Positions 35,326 through 43,432 of a stretch of 64,000 bases of DNA are shown in pieces. The notes under the pieces were generated by a model, which did no database searches, had not been told where the DNA came from, and worked only from the letters and a program-made list of their open reading frames with translations. A program made the translations under genes and the position numbers. The stretch spans positions 1 to 64,000 of the forward strand of contig NZ_LRMM01000012.1 of assembly GCF_001647275.1 (NCBI RefSeq). Reading direction: 5' to 3'. Source of the stretch: Rufibacter ruber (GTDB lineage Bacteria; Bacteroidota; Bacteroidia; Cytophagales; Hymenobacteraceae). Every line of letters begins with the position of its first letter. Position 1 is the first letter of the stretch.

Positions 35326-36752
35326 ATGACCACCATGAGAAACAGAATCTTTCCCTATATCCTTTCGGCCAGCCTCATTTTTGTCTCAGGCGCGTGTAAC
35401 GACCTGTTAGACGTGGAGCCCACACATGCCATTGATTCCAGGACCGCCCTCACCAGCATGGAGGCCGTAGAGGCCGCCACCAACGGGGTTTATGCCCGGC
35501 TGCGGGCGGTGCAGCAGTACGGCCGTGACCTGGTGGCGCTGCCAGAGCTGCTGTCAGACAACGCCGTGCACTCGGGGCGGGGCACAACCCTGCAAGCAGA
35601 GGCCAGCAACAGTCCCGGTGCCCATCTGGAAACCTGGGAGACCGGCTATGCCGCCATTAATGAGGCCAACCTGATTCTGGAGGCGCTGGGGCCGCTAAGT
35701 GCGCCGCAGAGTTTTAAGAATTCTGTTGAAGGGCAGGTGCGATTTTTACGGGCGCTTTTCTACCACAACCTGGTAAAGGTGTATGCCTTTGACCCCACCG
35801 CCAATGACCCAACCCGCAACAGAGGCGGGGTACCCCTGGTCAGGAAGGGGGTAATTGCCGTGGGAGACATTGACTATGCCAAAGGCCGTGACGCAGTGTC
35901 TGAGGTGTACCGGTTCATCTATGAAGACCTCACTGCCGCGTACCAGCTATTAGAAGGTACTGATAACGCCAGAGCCCCCCATTTTGCCACCAGGGGAGCC
36001 GTTGCCGCCTTCTTCTCCAGAGTAGCGCTCTACAACGGCGACTATAACAAAGTAATCTCAGAAGCCAACCTTGCGCTCAAGTCTGGGGTGGGGCAACTGC
36101 AGCCCGCCGCCAATGTAGTAGCATCCTGGCGCACAGATGTGCACCCAGAATCTATGTTTGAGGTGGCGGTGAAGCCTACTGAGAACATAGGAACCAATGA
36201 GTCATTGCGGGCCACGTTTACCACCCGGGTGAATGCAGAGGGGAAGGTAGCCGTGAGCTACGGGCATGCGGTGGTAAGTGATGCCCTGTTAAGCGATTAT
36301 GAGGCCGGAGATGTGCGCAAAGAGCTGATCTGGAAAGGCCTGGGCAACAACAGCAGCAAGAATGAAATGACCAAGTTCTTCAGCCGGGGCGGAGTGAAAG
36401 ACCTGGACAACATTCCGGTGATCAGAGTGGCAGAACTGTACCTGAACCGGGCCGAGGCCTATGTGCGCCTTGACCAGGCGCGCTGGCGCTGGAGGACCTG
36501 AATACCATCAGGGTGAACAGGGGGCTGCCGGCGGTTTCCCTTTCCGGGGAGGCCCTGTATGACGAGATCCTGAAACAGCGGCGGGTGGAGCTGGCCTTTG
36601 AGGGACACCGCTGGTTTGATATGAAGCGCCTGGCCCGGACCATGTACAAAGAGACGGGCAATATTCCCCACTCCAGTTACCGCATTCTGGCCCGCATTCC
36701 CTTCAGAGAAAGAAACGCCAATAGCAACATTGCCCAAAACGTGGGCTATTAA
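35326..36752 (+). pseudogene. SusD/RagB-family surface lipoprotein, interrupted by a one-base frameshift
   Basis: A nutrient-binding lipoprotein that caps the SusC barrel. The first frame (35326-36501, 391 aa) has lipobox VSGAC and typical SusD sequence ending in YLNRAEAYVRLDQA, then turns into WRWRT and a stop. The normal C-terminus, RGLPAVSL and RRVELAFEGHRWFDMKRL, continues in another frame to 36752. Restoring one G between 36480 and 36481 (GCGCG to GCGGCG) gives an uninterrupted 475-aa protein reading LDQAALALEDLNTIRVNRG. It is either a recent inactivating mutation, a phase-variable state or an assembly error. Confidence 0.88.
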
Positions 36753-36764
36753 ACCAGTACTACC

Positions 36765-37811
36765 GTGAAAAAAAGTATATATCTCTTTCTATTGCTGCTT
36801 TCTGCCTCCTTAACAGGGTGCTTTGAGAAATATGAAGACCGCTACTACTTCAGAGACTTTATGGTGGAGTTTGATGAAGCCGTGACCCGCACCAAAGTTA
36901 GCGGGAAGATTTACCCCCGGGTAGACGGGCTGGACCCGGCCAGCGGGGTGGTGAAATACCGCATCAACCTCATTGGCGGGCAGTTCCCCACTGAGCAAGT
37001 GGTACAGTTCAAAGTGGTGGAAACCGAGAGCACCGCCCGCGAAGGGGTGCACTACCGGTTCCCCAACGGCAATTCCATAGTGATACCGGCCAACAGCAGC
37101 TTTGGGTATCTGGCAGTAGAGGTGCTGCCAGACGGCAGTGGGAACTCCCAACTGGTGGTGGAGCTGGTGGGGAACCAGGAAATCAAACCCATGGACAACT
37201 TCCGGGCCATTGGCATTCCCATCACTTTCCCCAGAACTGACCCAGACCCGGCGCTGGTGGAGAAGATAAATGACATTACCTACTACAAGACCCTGGAGAT
37301 TGGGGCGCACCTGAGCGCCACCCTGGGCAGCCACCTCAACCTGTCTACCGGAGCTATCTATACTAACACCGGGGCAGACGCCAATCCCGCCCAGATTGAC
37401 CTGCTGGTGGCAAATGGGTCCAGCTCCAATATGAACCTTTTGGCACCGTCCAGTTCTGGCGTGAGTGGTTGGGGCTCTATCAACACCCGTATCACCGCCT
37501 GGCCGGTAAGAAACAGCGCCACCCTCATTAAGTTCAGAAACCCCAGCCAGGCAGAGCTGCAAATGTTCAATGACTTGCAAACCGCGGCGCAGATAGAGGC
37601 CGCCTTCATTCAGGCGCAAAACACCGTCAGCAGCAGAACCGGCTATGTGTCAGCAGATGACGGGCCGGGGGATAGGGTACGACAGCTGAAGGCAGGGGAG
37701 CTCCTCTTTGTCAAATCTGGAACAGGCAACCGCTATGCCGTGATCAGGATTGCAGACCTGACCGCCGGAAACGCCGGGGGCATGACCATTCAGTACAAGG
37801 TGACCAACTAA
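36765..37811 (+). CDS. Surface lipoprotein: DUF4843-like N-terminus plus one copy of an unnamed domain
   Basis: A 348-aa exported lipoprotein with a GTG start 12 bp after susD and lipobox LTGC. Residues about 25-165 resemble the DUF4843 family of SusD-linked lipoproteins (for example AREGVHYRF). Residues about 173-348 are one copy of a domain repeated in the next two genes, recognisable by WPVRNSATLIKF and DDGPGDRVRQLKAGELL. It occupies the SusE/SusF position. Function unknown; surface ligand binding is a reasonable guess. Confidence 0.78.
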   Translation: MKKSIYLFLLLLSASLTGCFEKYEDRYYFRDFMVEFDEAVTRTKVSGKIYPRVDGLDPASGVVKYRINLIGGQFPTEQVVQFKVVETESTAREGVHYRFPNGNSIVIPANSSFGYLAVEVLPDGSGNSQLVVELVGNQEIKPMDNFRAIGIPITFPRTDPDPALVEKINDITYYKTLEIGAHLSATLGSHLNLSTGAIYTNTGADANPAQIDLLVANGSSSNMNLLAPSSSGVSGWGSINTRITAWPVRNSATLIKFRNPSQAELQMFNDLQTAAQIEAAFIQAQNTVSSRTGYVSADDGPGDRVRQLKAGELLFVKSGTGNRYAVIRIADLTAGNAGGMTIQYKVTN

Positions 37812-37877
37812 AAAAAGCAGGCAAGGGCAAGCGGTTTCTTAGTCAAAAGGACCGCGCGCCCGCAATCAGAAAATACC

Positions 37878-39668
37878 ATGAAAAAGATTTTTAACCATTT
37901 TTGGTGCACCCTTGCCACCCTGTGCCTGGTGCTGGGGGCTTGTAAAGAGGATGATCTGCCAGAGGTTAACCGGGAGCCCTTCTTTAGCCCCAACGGTGAT
38001 ATTGCCCTGATGCAGGTGAAGCTGGGAGCCCCTGGAAACCCGCTGGAGGGCGGGTATCTTGACCTTGCTACCGGCACAGTATATCAGGAGGCGGCAGTTG
38101 GAGCCCAAGAAGGCAAAGTAGACCTGTTGTACGCCAAGTCCTCCAGCGGTGCTGTCAACCTGATGGTGCCTGCCAGCGCTGGTCTGGAAGGCTGGGATTT
38201 CAGGAACCGGGGCACTCTAATGAAGCTTAGAAGCACCTCTTCTGAGGAACTGGCCATGTTCAATAGCCTTAAAACGTCTGGAGCCCTTGAAACTGCCTAC
38301 ACCACCACCCAGCAAACCCTTGCCACCAGAACCGGTTACGTAGCCGAAGAAGACGGCCCCTCTGACCGCGTGCTGAACGTAGTGGCAGGTGATCTTATCT
38401 TATACAAATCTCTGGAGGAAAACCGCCAGATAATAGCCATTGGGAGGGCGGTGACCGTGAGTACTGGAAACAGCGGGGCGCTGATCATTGATTTTAAAGT
38501 TGCCCAAAACATAAAGGGAGCTACCCCTGCCGTACAGCCAGACCCGGCCACCGACTATAAAAAACTGGAGCTGATGCTGGGCTCGCAAACCAACGCCTAC
38601 TTAGGCAACAACCTAGACTTCTTTACGGGGAAAGCCCTGGTAGATGCAGAAGCCAGTGCCGCGCCAGGCTCAGTAGATCTGCTCCTGGCCAATTCCAGCA
38701 CCTCTGGGTTTAACCTCATGACACCGGGCGGGCCGGGTGTGATCGCCTTCGGCGGAAGTTCAGAAACCAAGGTGCTGGGCTGGGGAACCCGGAACAACGG
38801 TGAACTCATCAAACTCACCAGCCCTACTGCGCAGGAACTGCAACTCCTGACAGACATACAGACGGCTAGCCAGATTGAAACCACTTACAATGCCTTGAAA
38901 GCCACGGCTGCCAGCAGGCCCAACTACAACGCCACCAATGACGGAGCTTCAGACCGGATCAGGAGCATTGAGCCTGGTGACCTCATTCTGTACAAGTCGC
39001 TTACGCCGGGCCGCAAGATTTACGCGGTGGGCCGGGCGGTGAACCTGGCCAGGGGCAACGCGGGTTCCATGGTGCTGCAGATGAAGGTGTCTGCTGAGCT
39101 GGTGAACGTGCCGCCGCCGCCAGTGAGTGACATCACCACCTATCAGGTAACCTGGGGTGGGCAGAGCAACACCAGCCTTGGTTATTTCCTGGACCTGAAA
39201 ACCGGAAATGTCTATAACAATACCACCTCACCGGCTAACGCCGATAAAATTGACCTGTTCAACGCCTTCGGGGCTACCACCGGGGTCAATTTCTACACGC
39301 CAGGCGTAGCACAAACAGCCTTTGGCGCCATTGAAACCCTTATCAAAACCTGGCCAACCCGCAACAACGGCAACATGGTCAAGCTCCGGAACACCACGCC
39401 AGAAGAGCGCGAAGCCTTTGACGCCCTGGAGTTCAACCAGGAGATTGAAGCCGCCTATGACCAGGCGCAGGCCAGCGTGACCAGCCGTGCCGGGTACGTT
39501 GCCCTGGAAGACGGACCCACCAACACGCGTCTGCGCAAACTGGTGGCCAATGACATCGTCTACTTCCGGTCGGCGAGCCGCAATTTCACCGCCGCCATTC
39601 TGGTGCAGGACGCCGAGCAGAGCTCTACGGGCACCATTACCCTAGTTGTAAAAGTCAAAAAAGATTAA
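37878..39668 (+). CDS. Lipoprotein with three tandem copies of an unnamed domain
   Basis: A 596-aa exported protein with lipobox LGAC near residue 23. Three domain copies span about 42-210, 226-405 and 421-596. Each begins with a LGxQxNxxLGxxLDLxTG-like stretch, then has an IDLL strand, a basic-aromatic block (FRNRGTLMKL, WGTRNNGELIKL, WPTRNNGNMVKL), a helix ending in IExAYxxA, a Y...DGxSDR segment and a GDLILYKS strand. I cannot assign a known family. Short proline-rich linkers (VPPPPVSD) separate the copies. It is probably co-expressed with susCD. Confidence 0.8.
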   Translation: MKKIFNHFWCTLATLCLVLGACKEDDLPEVNREPFFSPNGDIALMQVKLGAPGNPLEGGYLDLATGTVYQEAAVGAQEGKVDLLYAKSSSGAVNLMVPASAGLEGWDFRNRGTLMKLRSTSSEELAMFNSLKTSGALETAYTTTQQTLATRTGYVAEEDGPSDRVLNVVAGDLILYKSLEENRQIIAIGRAVTVSTGNSGALIIDFKVAQNIKGATPAVQPDPATDYKKLELMLGSQTNAYLGNNLDFFTGKALVDAEASAAPGSVDLLLANSSTSGFNLMTPGGPGVIAFGGSSETKVLGWGTRNNGELIKLTSPTAQELQLLTDIQTASQIETTYNALKATAASRPNYNATNDGASDRIRSIEPGDLILYKSLTPGRKIYAVGRAVNLARGNAGSMVLQMKVSAELVNVPPPPVSDITTYQVTWGGQSNTSLGYFLDLKTGNVYNNTTSPANADKIDLFNAFGATTGVNFYTPGVAQTAFGAIETLIKTWPTRNNGNMVKLRNTTPEEREAFDALEFNQEIEAAYDQAQASVTSRAGYVALEDGPTNTRLRKLVANDIVYFRSASRNFTAAILVQDAEQSSTGTITLVVKVKKD

Positions 39669-39704
39669 CCTAATCCATCCCAACAAACAGAAAAGCATAC
39701 CCAT

Positions 39705-40364
39705 ATGAAGAGAATTGCCTTAGTACTAGGATTTTGCGGCGCACTCCTGCTGGCGCCCGGGGTGACGGTCACTTCTTCCTTCGCCCAAAAGAAAGGGGCC
39801 GCAGACAAGGGGGAACCCGTGAAGACCCTGCAGGTGACCATGGGTGCGCAGAGCAACAAGTCAACCGGCGGGTTTGTAGAGGCGGCCACCGGCACTACGT
39901 ATTCAGAGAACGAAGCCAGCGGGAATACCGGCAAAATTGATTTCATCTACCTGCACGGGAAAGACTCAGGCGCCAATTTTGTGACCCCAGCCAGCGCGGG
40001 GCTGAGCGCGTTCAAAAAACTGTCTGAGCGGGTGGCTACCTGGGAGGCCAGGAACGAAGGCACCCTTATCAAATTACCGGCATCAGAGGAGAGCCAGCAG
40101 CTGTTTGAAAGCGTGAAAACCACCGCAGACCTGCAGGAAGCCTTCAAGAAAGCGGGCAAACTGGTGACCAGTGCGGCAGGCTACAAAGCCAAAGACTTTG
40201 GGCCGGGTGACCGCATCAGGTTTCTGGCCGCCGGAGACGTGGTGCTGTTCAAATCTAAGAACAATGTGCTGGCTGTTCTGCAGGTAAAAGAAGTGGGAGA
40301 CACCACCACCGGCACCCTCACCGCCGAGGTGAAAACCAGTGGCGGGAAAGTAGCCGGGAAATAA
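39705..40364 (+). CDS. Exported protein with one copy of the unnamed domain
   Basis: A 219-aa protein with a type I-like signal peptide (cleavage near SSFAQ, about residue 27) and no lipobox, unlike its two neighbours. Residues about 38-212 form the fifth copy of the domain: VTMGAQSNKSTGGF, KIDFIYL, WEARNEGTLIKL and DFGPGDRIRFLAAGDVVLFKS. It may be the soluble, single-domain form. It lies 36 bp downstream of the triple-domain lipoprotein gene. Confidence 0.78.
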   Translation: MKRIALVLGFCGALLLAPGVTVTSSFAQKKGAADKGEPVKTLQVTMGAQSNKSTGGFVEAATGTTYSENEASGNTGKIDFIYLHGKDSGANFVTPASAGLSAFKKLSERVATWEARNEGTLIKLPASEESQQLFESVKTTADLQEAFKKAGKLVTSAAGYKAKDFGPGDRIRFLAAGDVVLFKSKNNVLAVLQVKEVGDTTTGTLTAEVKTSGGKVAGK

Positions 40365-40424
40365 CCTGGCCGGCTTCGGGCTGCAAAGCATGGCCAAGCC
40401 TTCCCTGCCAGGCCAGCGTTGCCG

Positions 40425-40462
40425 TTTCCGTTTTGGGCCTGTTTCGAAACAGCAAACGGAAA
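40425..40462. repeat. Degenerate intergenic palindrome
   Basis: TTTCCGTTTTGGGCCTGTTTCG, then AAACAGCAAACGGAAA: the outer arms pair but the GGGCC complement is lost. The 309-bp gap 40365-40673 holds this and one intact copy; I see no gene. Confidence 0.55.
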
Positions 40463-40587
40463 GGCGTACAAAAGCTGCTTCGGCTTTAGCCGAGGAGGAT
40501 TCCAAGACGGACGCCAGCCAGTTAAACGCAAGTACCGTGCGCTATCAAGTTGCTTGCAGAAAGACTAACTAAAAAGATATCTGAAGT

Positions 40588-40632
40588 TTCTGTTTTGGGG
40601 CTGTTTTCAGAAAAGCAGCCCCAAAACAGAAA
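40588..40632. repeat. Intergenic palindrome, GGGGCTG variant
   Basis: TTTCTGTTTTGGGGCTG, loop TTTTCAGAAAAG, CAGCCCCAAAACAGAAA. It lies about 40 bp before the amidohydrolase gene. The last coordinate may be off by one. Confidence 0.88.
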
Positions 40633-40673
40633 ACCATGTACCGCTTACCTTACTCACCACCTCAAGAATTGAT

Positions 40674-41645
40674 ATGAAACCAAACCATCTGCCTGGCAGA
40701 CGTACTTATTGGGTAGCGGCTTTCAGCCTGGTGCTGTGGAGCCTGGGCTGCTCCAAGAACATTACCCCCGAGCCCAAGGCGGTTACCTCCAGCTGGGTAG
40801 CCAACCAATCTTACTATGACGGACAGAAATGGTCTGAGATGGTGGTGGGCACCATGCCGCTGGTCATTAGCGTGCCGCACGGCGGAACGGTGGAGCCGAG
40901 TAACATTCCGGACCGTACCTGCCCAGACGCCACCACGGTGCGCGACGCCAACACCATTGAACTGGCACGCGCCATTGAGCAGGAGTTTGTGAAGAACTAC
41001 GGGGTACGGCCGTATCTGGTCATTTCGCACATTGCCCGCAAGAAAATTGACCAGAACCGCGAGATGGAACCCGGCACCTGCGGCAACGCGCTTATGAAGG
41101 AAACCTGGCAGGCGTACCATAATTTTGTTGACACCGCCCTGGCCCTGGCCACTAGAAACCACGGCACAGCACTCTTTATTGACCTGCACGGGCACGGGCA
41201 CAGTGTTCAACGGCTGGAGCTGGGCTACAACCTCACCGCAAGTGAGGTGCAGGATGTAAGCCTGAACAGGAACCTGGCCACGTTGGCCGCCAAATCCAGC
41301 GTGAACAACCTGCTGCAGGCCAATAACCAGATCACCTTCCGGAACATGATGGTGGGCGACTATGGCTTCGGGACGCTGATCAGGAATGAAGGTTTTGCGG
41401 CCGTGCCGAGCAAGCAAGACCCGTACCCGCTGTCAAACCAGCCCTATTTTTCCGGCGGCTACAACACCCGAATGTACACCTCGGCCAATTTCCCCAAGGT
41501 GCACGGCTGGCAGATTGAGTGCAACATGACCGGCGTGCGCGACACCAACGGTCGGCCCCTTTTTGCGGCGGCGTTTGCCAAGGCCATCATGCAGTACTAC
41601 GCCAACAATACGTCGCTGCGGCCCCCGTTCACCCCTCTGAGATAG
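40674..41645 (+). CDS. Exported N-formylglutamate amidohydrolase-like lipoprotein
   Basis: A 323-aa protein with a lipoprotein signal (lipobox SLGC near residue 23). The mature domain shows N-formylglutamate amidohydrolase patterns: LVISVPHGG, DANTIELARAIEQEF and the metal-binding LFIDLHGHGH. Cytoplasmic family members release glutamate from N-formylglutamate in histidine breakdown. This one is exported and has no hut genes beside it, so it may act on other N-acyl or N-formyl amino acids outside the inner membrane. It is first of five genes with a common D-amino-acid/glutamate theme. Confidence 0.8.
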   Translation: MKPNHLPGRRTYWVAAFSLVLWSLGCSKNITPEPKAVTSSWVANQSYYDGQKWSEMVVGTMPLVISVPHGGTVEPSNIPDRTCPDATTVRDANTIELARAIEQEFVKNYGVRPYLVISHIARKKIDQNREMEPGTCGNALMKETWQAYHNFVDTALALATRNHGTALFIDLHGHGHSVQRLELGYNLTASEVQDVSLNRNLATLAAKSSVNNLLQANNQITFRNMMVGDYGFGTLIRNEGFAAVPSKQDPYPLSNQPYFSGGYNTRMYTSANFPKVHGWQIECNMTGVRDTNGRPLFAAAFAKAIMQYYANNTSLRPPFTPLR

Positions 41646-41724
41646 TTTTTCGGCATAGCCGCGCCAAACCCTGCAGAGGGGTGGGCGGCTGTGACATGTT
41701 GAGTACCCCAACCAAACCAAAAAA

Positions 41725-43281
41725 ATGAAACGCACCCGCTCGCTCCCGGCATATTTATTGGCCGCTGCCGTTGCTTTTTCCTGCCACAAAACGGCTCCCA
41801 AAGAAGCTGCCGCCCCCGCCCAGGTAACTGAAGCAACAGATCTGGCCATTGAGAAAGCCATTCTGGAAGACCAGCAAAACTTCTACTACACCAACTTCAA
41901 GGAATATCCGCAGAACGACCCGTCACTGCCCATTGGCGTGTTTGACTCGGGCACCGGCGGGCTCACCATCTTAGACGCGCTGGTGAACTATGACCAGTTC
42001 AACAACCAGAGCAAATCGGCCGGGGCCGATAAGGAACCTGATTTCTCACGAGAGAAATTCATCTATCTCGCCGACCAGGCCAATATGCCGTACGGCAACT
42101 ACTACAGCGCCAATAAATCTGATCTGCTGGTGGAGCACATCATCAAAGACGCCCAGTTTTTGATGGCCAGCAAGTACTACACCCGCAGCGGCGAGAAGGC
42201 GTTCCAGAAAGACAAGCAGCCCGTGAAAGCCATTGTGGTGGCCTGCAACACTGCCACCGCCTACGGCAAAGAGCACATTGAGAGCTTCATCCAAAAAACT
42301 GGCATTGATCTGAAAGTGATTGGTGTAATAGACGCTGGCGCGAAGGGCGCGCTGGAAGCCTTCAAAAAAGACGAGAGCGGCACCGTGGGCGTGTTTGCTA
42401 CCGTGGGCACCATTGCCTCTAAAGGCTACGAGAAAACGTTTCTGGCGCTTAAAGAAAAGATGGGCTACACCGGCACTATTCAGGTGGTGAACCAAGGCGG
42501 CCAAGGCTTGGCCGAAGCCATTGACGAGGAGCCTGATTTCATTCAACGCGATGCCAAAGCCCCCCGCCAGAACTACCGTGGCCCGTCTTTGGCCAACGCC
42601 GACTACCAGATTGACAAGACCTTGCTAGATGTCTACAACTTCAACTTTGATCACCAGAAAATGCTGTGTGACAGCAAAAACTCTGATGATTGCCAGGTCT
42701 TGCAGCTGAACGCCCCAGAAAACTACGTGCGGTATCACTTGGTTTCTATGATGGAAAAACTCCGGAAGACGCCTAACGCCCAGCCGCTCAAAGCCGTGAT
42801 TCTGGGTTGCACACACTACCCGTACATGACCAAAGACATCAACCAGGTGCTGGGCGAACTCTACAACTACAAAAAGAACGGCCAATACGTGTACCGGCAC
42901 CTCATGGTCCAGAACGTGCGCCTCATTGACCCCGCCATTAACGTGGCCGCCGAACTGCACGCCTATCTCAAGGAGAAAAACCTGTTCAACCAGCAGGCCA
43001 AACAACTGAGCAGCGAGTTCTATATTAGCGTGCCCAACCTCAACAACCCGTCCATCAAAACCGACAGCGCCGGGCGCTTTACCTATGACTACAAGTATGG
43101 CCGCAACGTGGGCAAGATTCAGGAGTACGTGGCGGTGGTGCCGTTCAGCAAGAAGAACATTCCGGTAGAAACCCTCAACCGCTTCAAGGCCTCCATTCCG
43201 CAGACGTATAAACTGATTCAGAACTTCCACCAGGCCAACCCTAAAACGGCCACGCTCACGGCAGAAGAGAAAATCAACTAA
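41725..43281 (+). CDS. Exported glutamate/aspartate-racemase-like lipoprotein
   Basis: A 518-aa protein with a lipoprotein signal (AFSC near residue 20). The body is MurI-like: GVFDSGTGGLTIL near 72, VACNTATAYG with C174, and LGCTHYPYM with C362, so both catalytic cysteines of the two-base racemase are present. It is almost twice the usual MurI length because of insertions, including about 300-345, and a C-terminal extension. MurI is normally cytoplasmic; here the signal places it outside the inner membrane. The next gene encodes a glutamate-type transporter. Substrate and activity are untested. Confidence 0.8.
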   Translation: MKRTRSLPAYLLAAAVAFSCHKTAPKEAAAPAQVTEATDLAIEKAILEDQQNFYYTNFKEYPQNDPSLPIGVFDSGTGGLTILDALVNYDQFNNQSKSAGADKEPDFSREKFIYLADQANMPYGNYYSANKSDLLVEHIIKDAQFLMASKYYTRSGEKAFQKDKQPVKAIVVACNTATAYGKEHIESFIQKTGIDLKVIGVIDAGAKGALEAFKKDESGTVGVFATVGTIASKGYEKTFLALKEKMGYTGTIQVVNQGGQGLAEAIDEEPDFIQRDAKAPRQNYRGPSLANADYQIDKTLLDVYNFNFDHQKMLCDSKNSDDCQVLQLNAPENYVRYHLVSMMEKLRKTPNAQPLKAVILGCTHYPYMTKDINQVLGELYNYKKNGQYVYRHLMVQNVRLIDPAINVAAELHAYLKEKNLFNQQAKQLSSEFYISVPNLNNPSIKTDSAGRFTYDYKYGRNVGKIQEYVAVVPFSKKNIPVETLNRFKASIPQTYKLIQNFHQANPKTATLTAEEKIN

Positions 43282-43334
43282 CCCCGGGCCTCTTCTCTTT
43301 TCCTTTCTCCGGAACGGAAGAGGGAAGAGGCCTT

Positions 43335-43373
43335 CTGTTTTCGGCCTGTTTTGGCCAAAATAGCGAAAACGCA
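43335..43373. repeat. Intergenic palindrome, TTTTCGGCC/AGCGAAAAC subtype
   Basis: CTGTTTTCGGCCTGTTTTGG, then CCAAAATAGCGAAAACGCA. The inner stem is TTTTGGCCAAAA and the CGGCC partner is shortened to GCG. The same subtype occurs at 44970 and 48687. Confidence 0.7.
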
Positions 43374-43432
43374 AACCCAACACTACCCAACCACCCAAAC
43401 CAACGAAGCAAATTATTTACCCTTTCCCAGTT

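Noticed and set aside
37878-39668. Calling the repeated domain a known carbohydrate-binding module
   Set aside because: No signature of a named module was recognised; the SusCD context alone is not enough to name it.
40390-40572. 60-codon open frame between the domain-repeat genes and the amidohydrolase
   Set aside because: It is made largely of a degenerate palindrome and low-complexity sequence.
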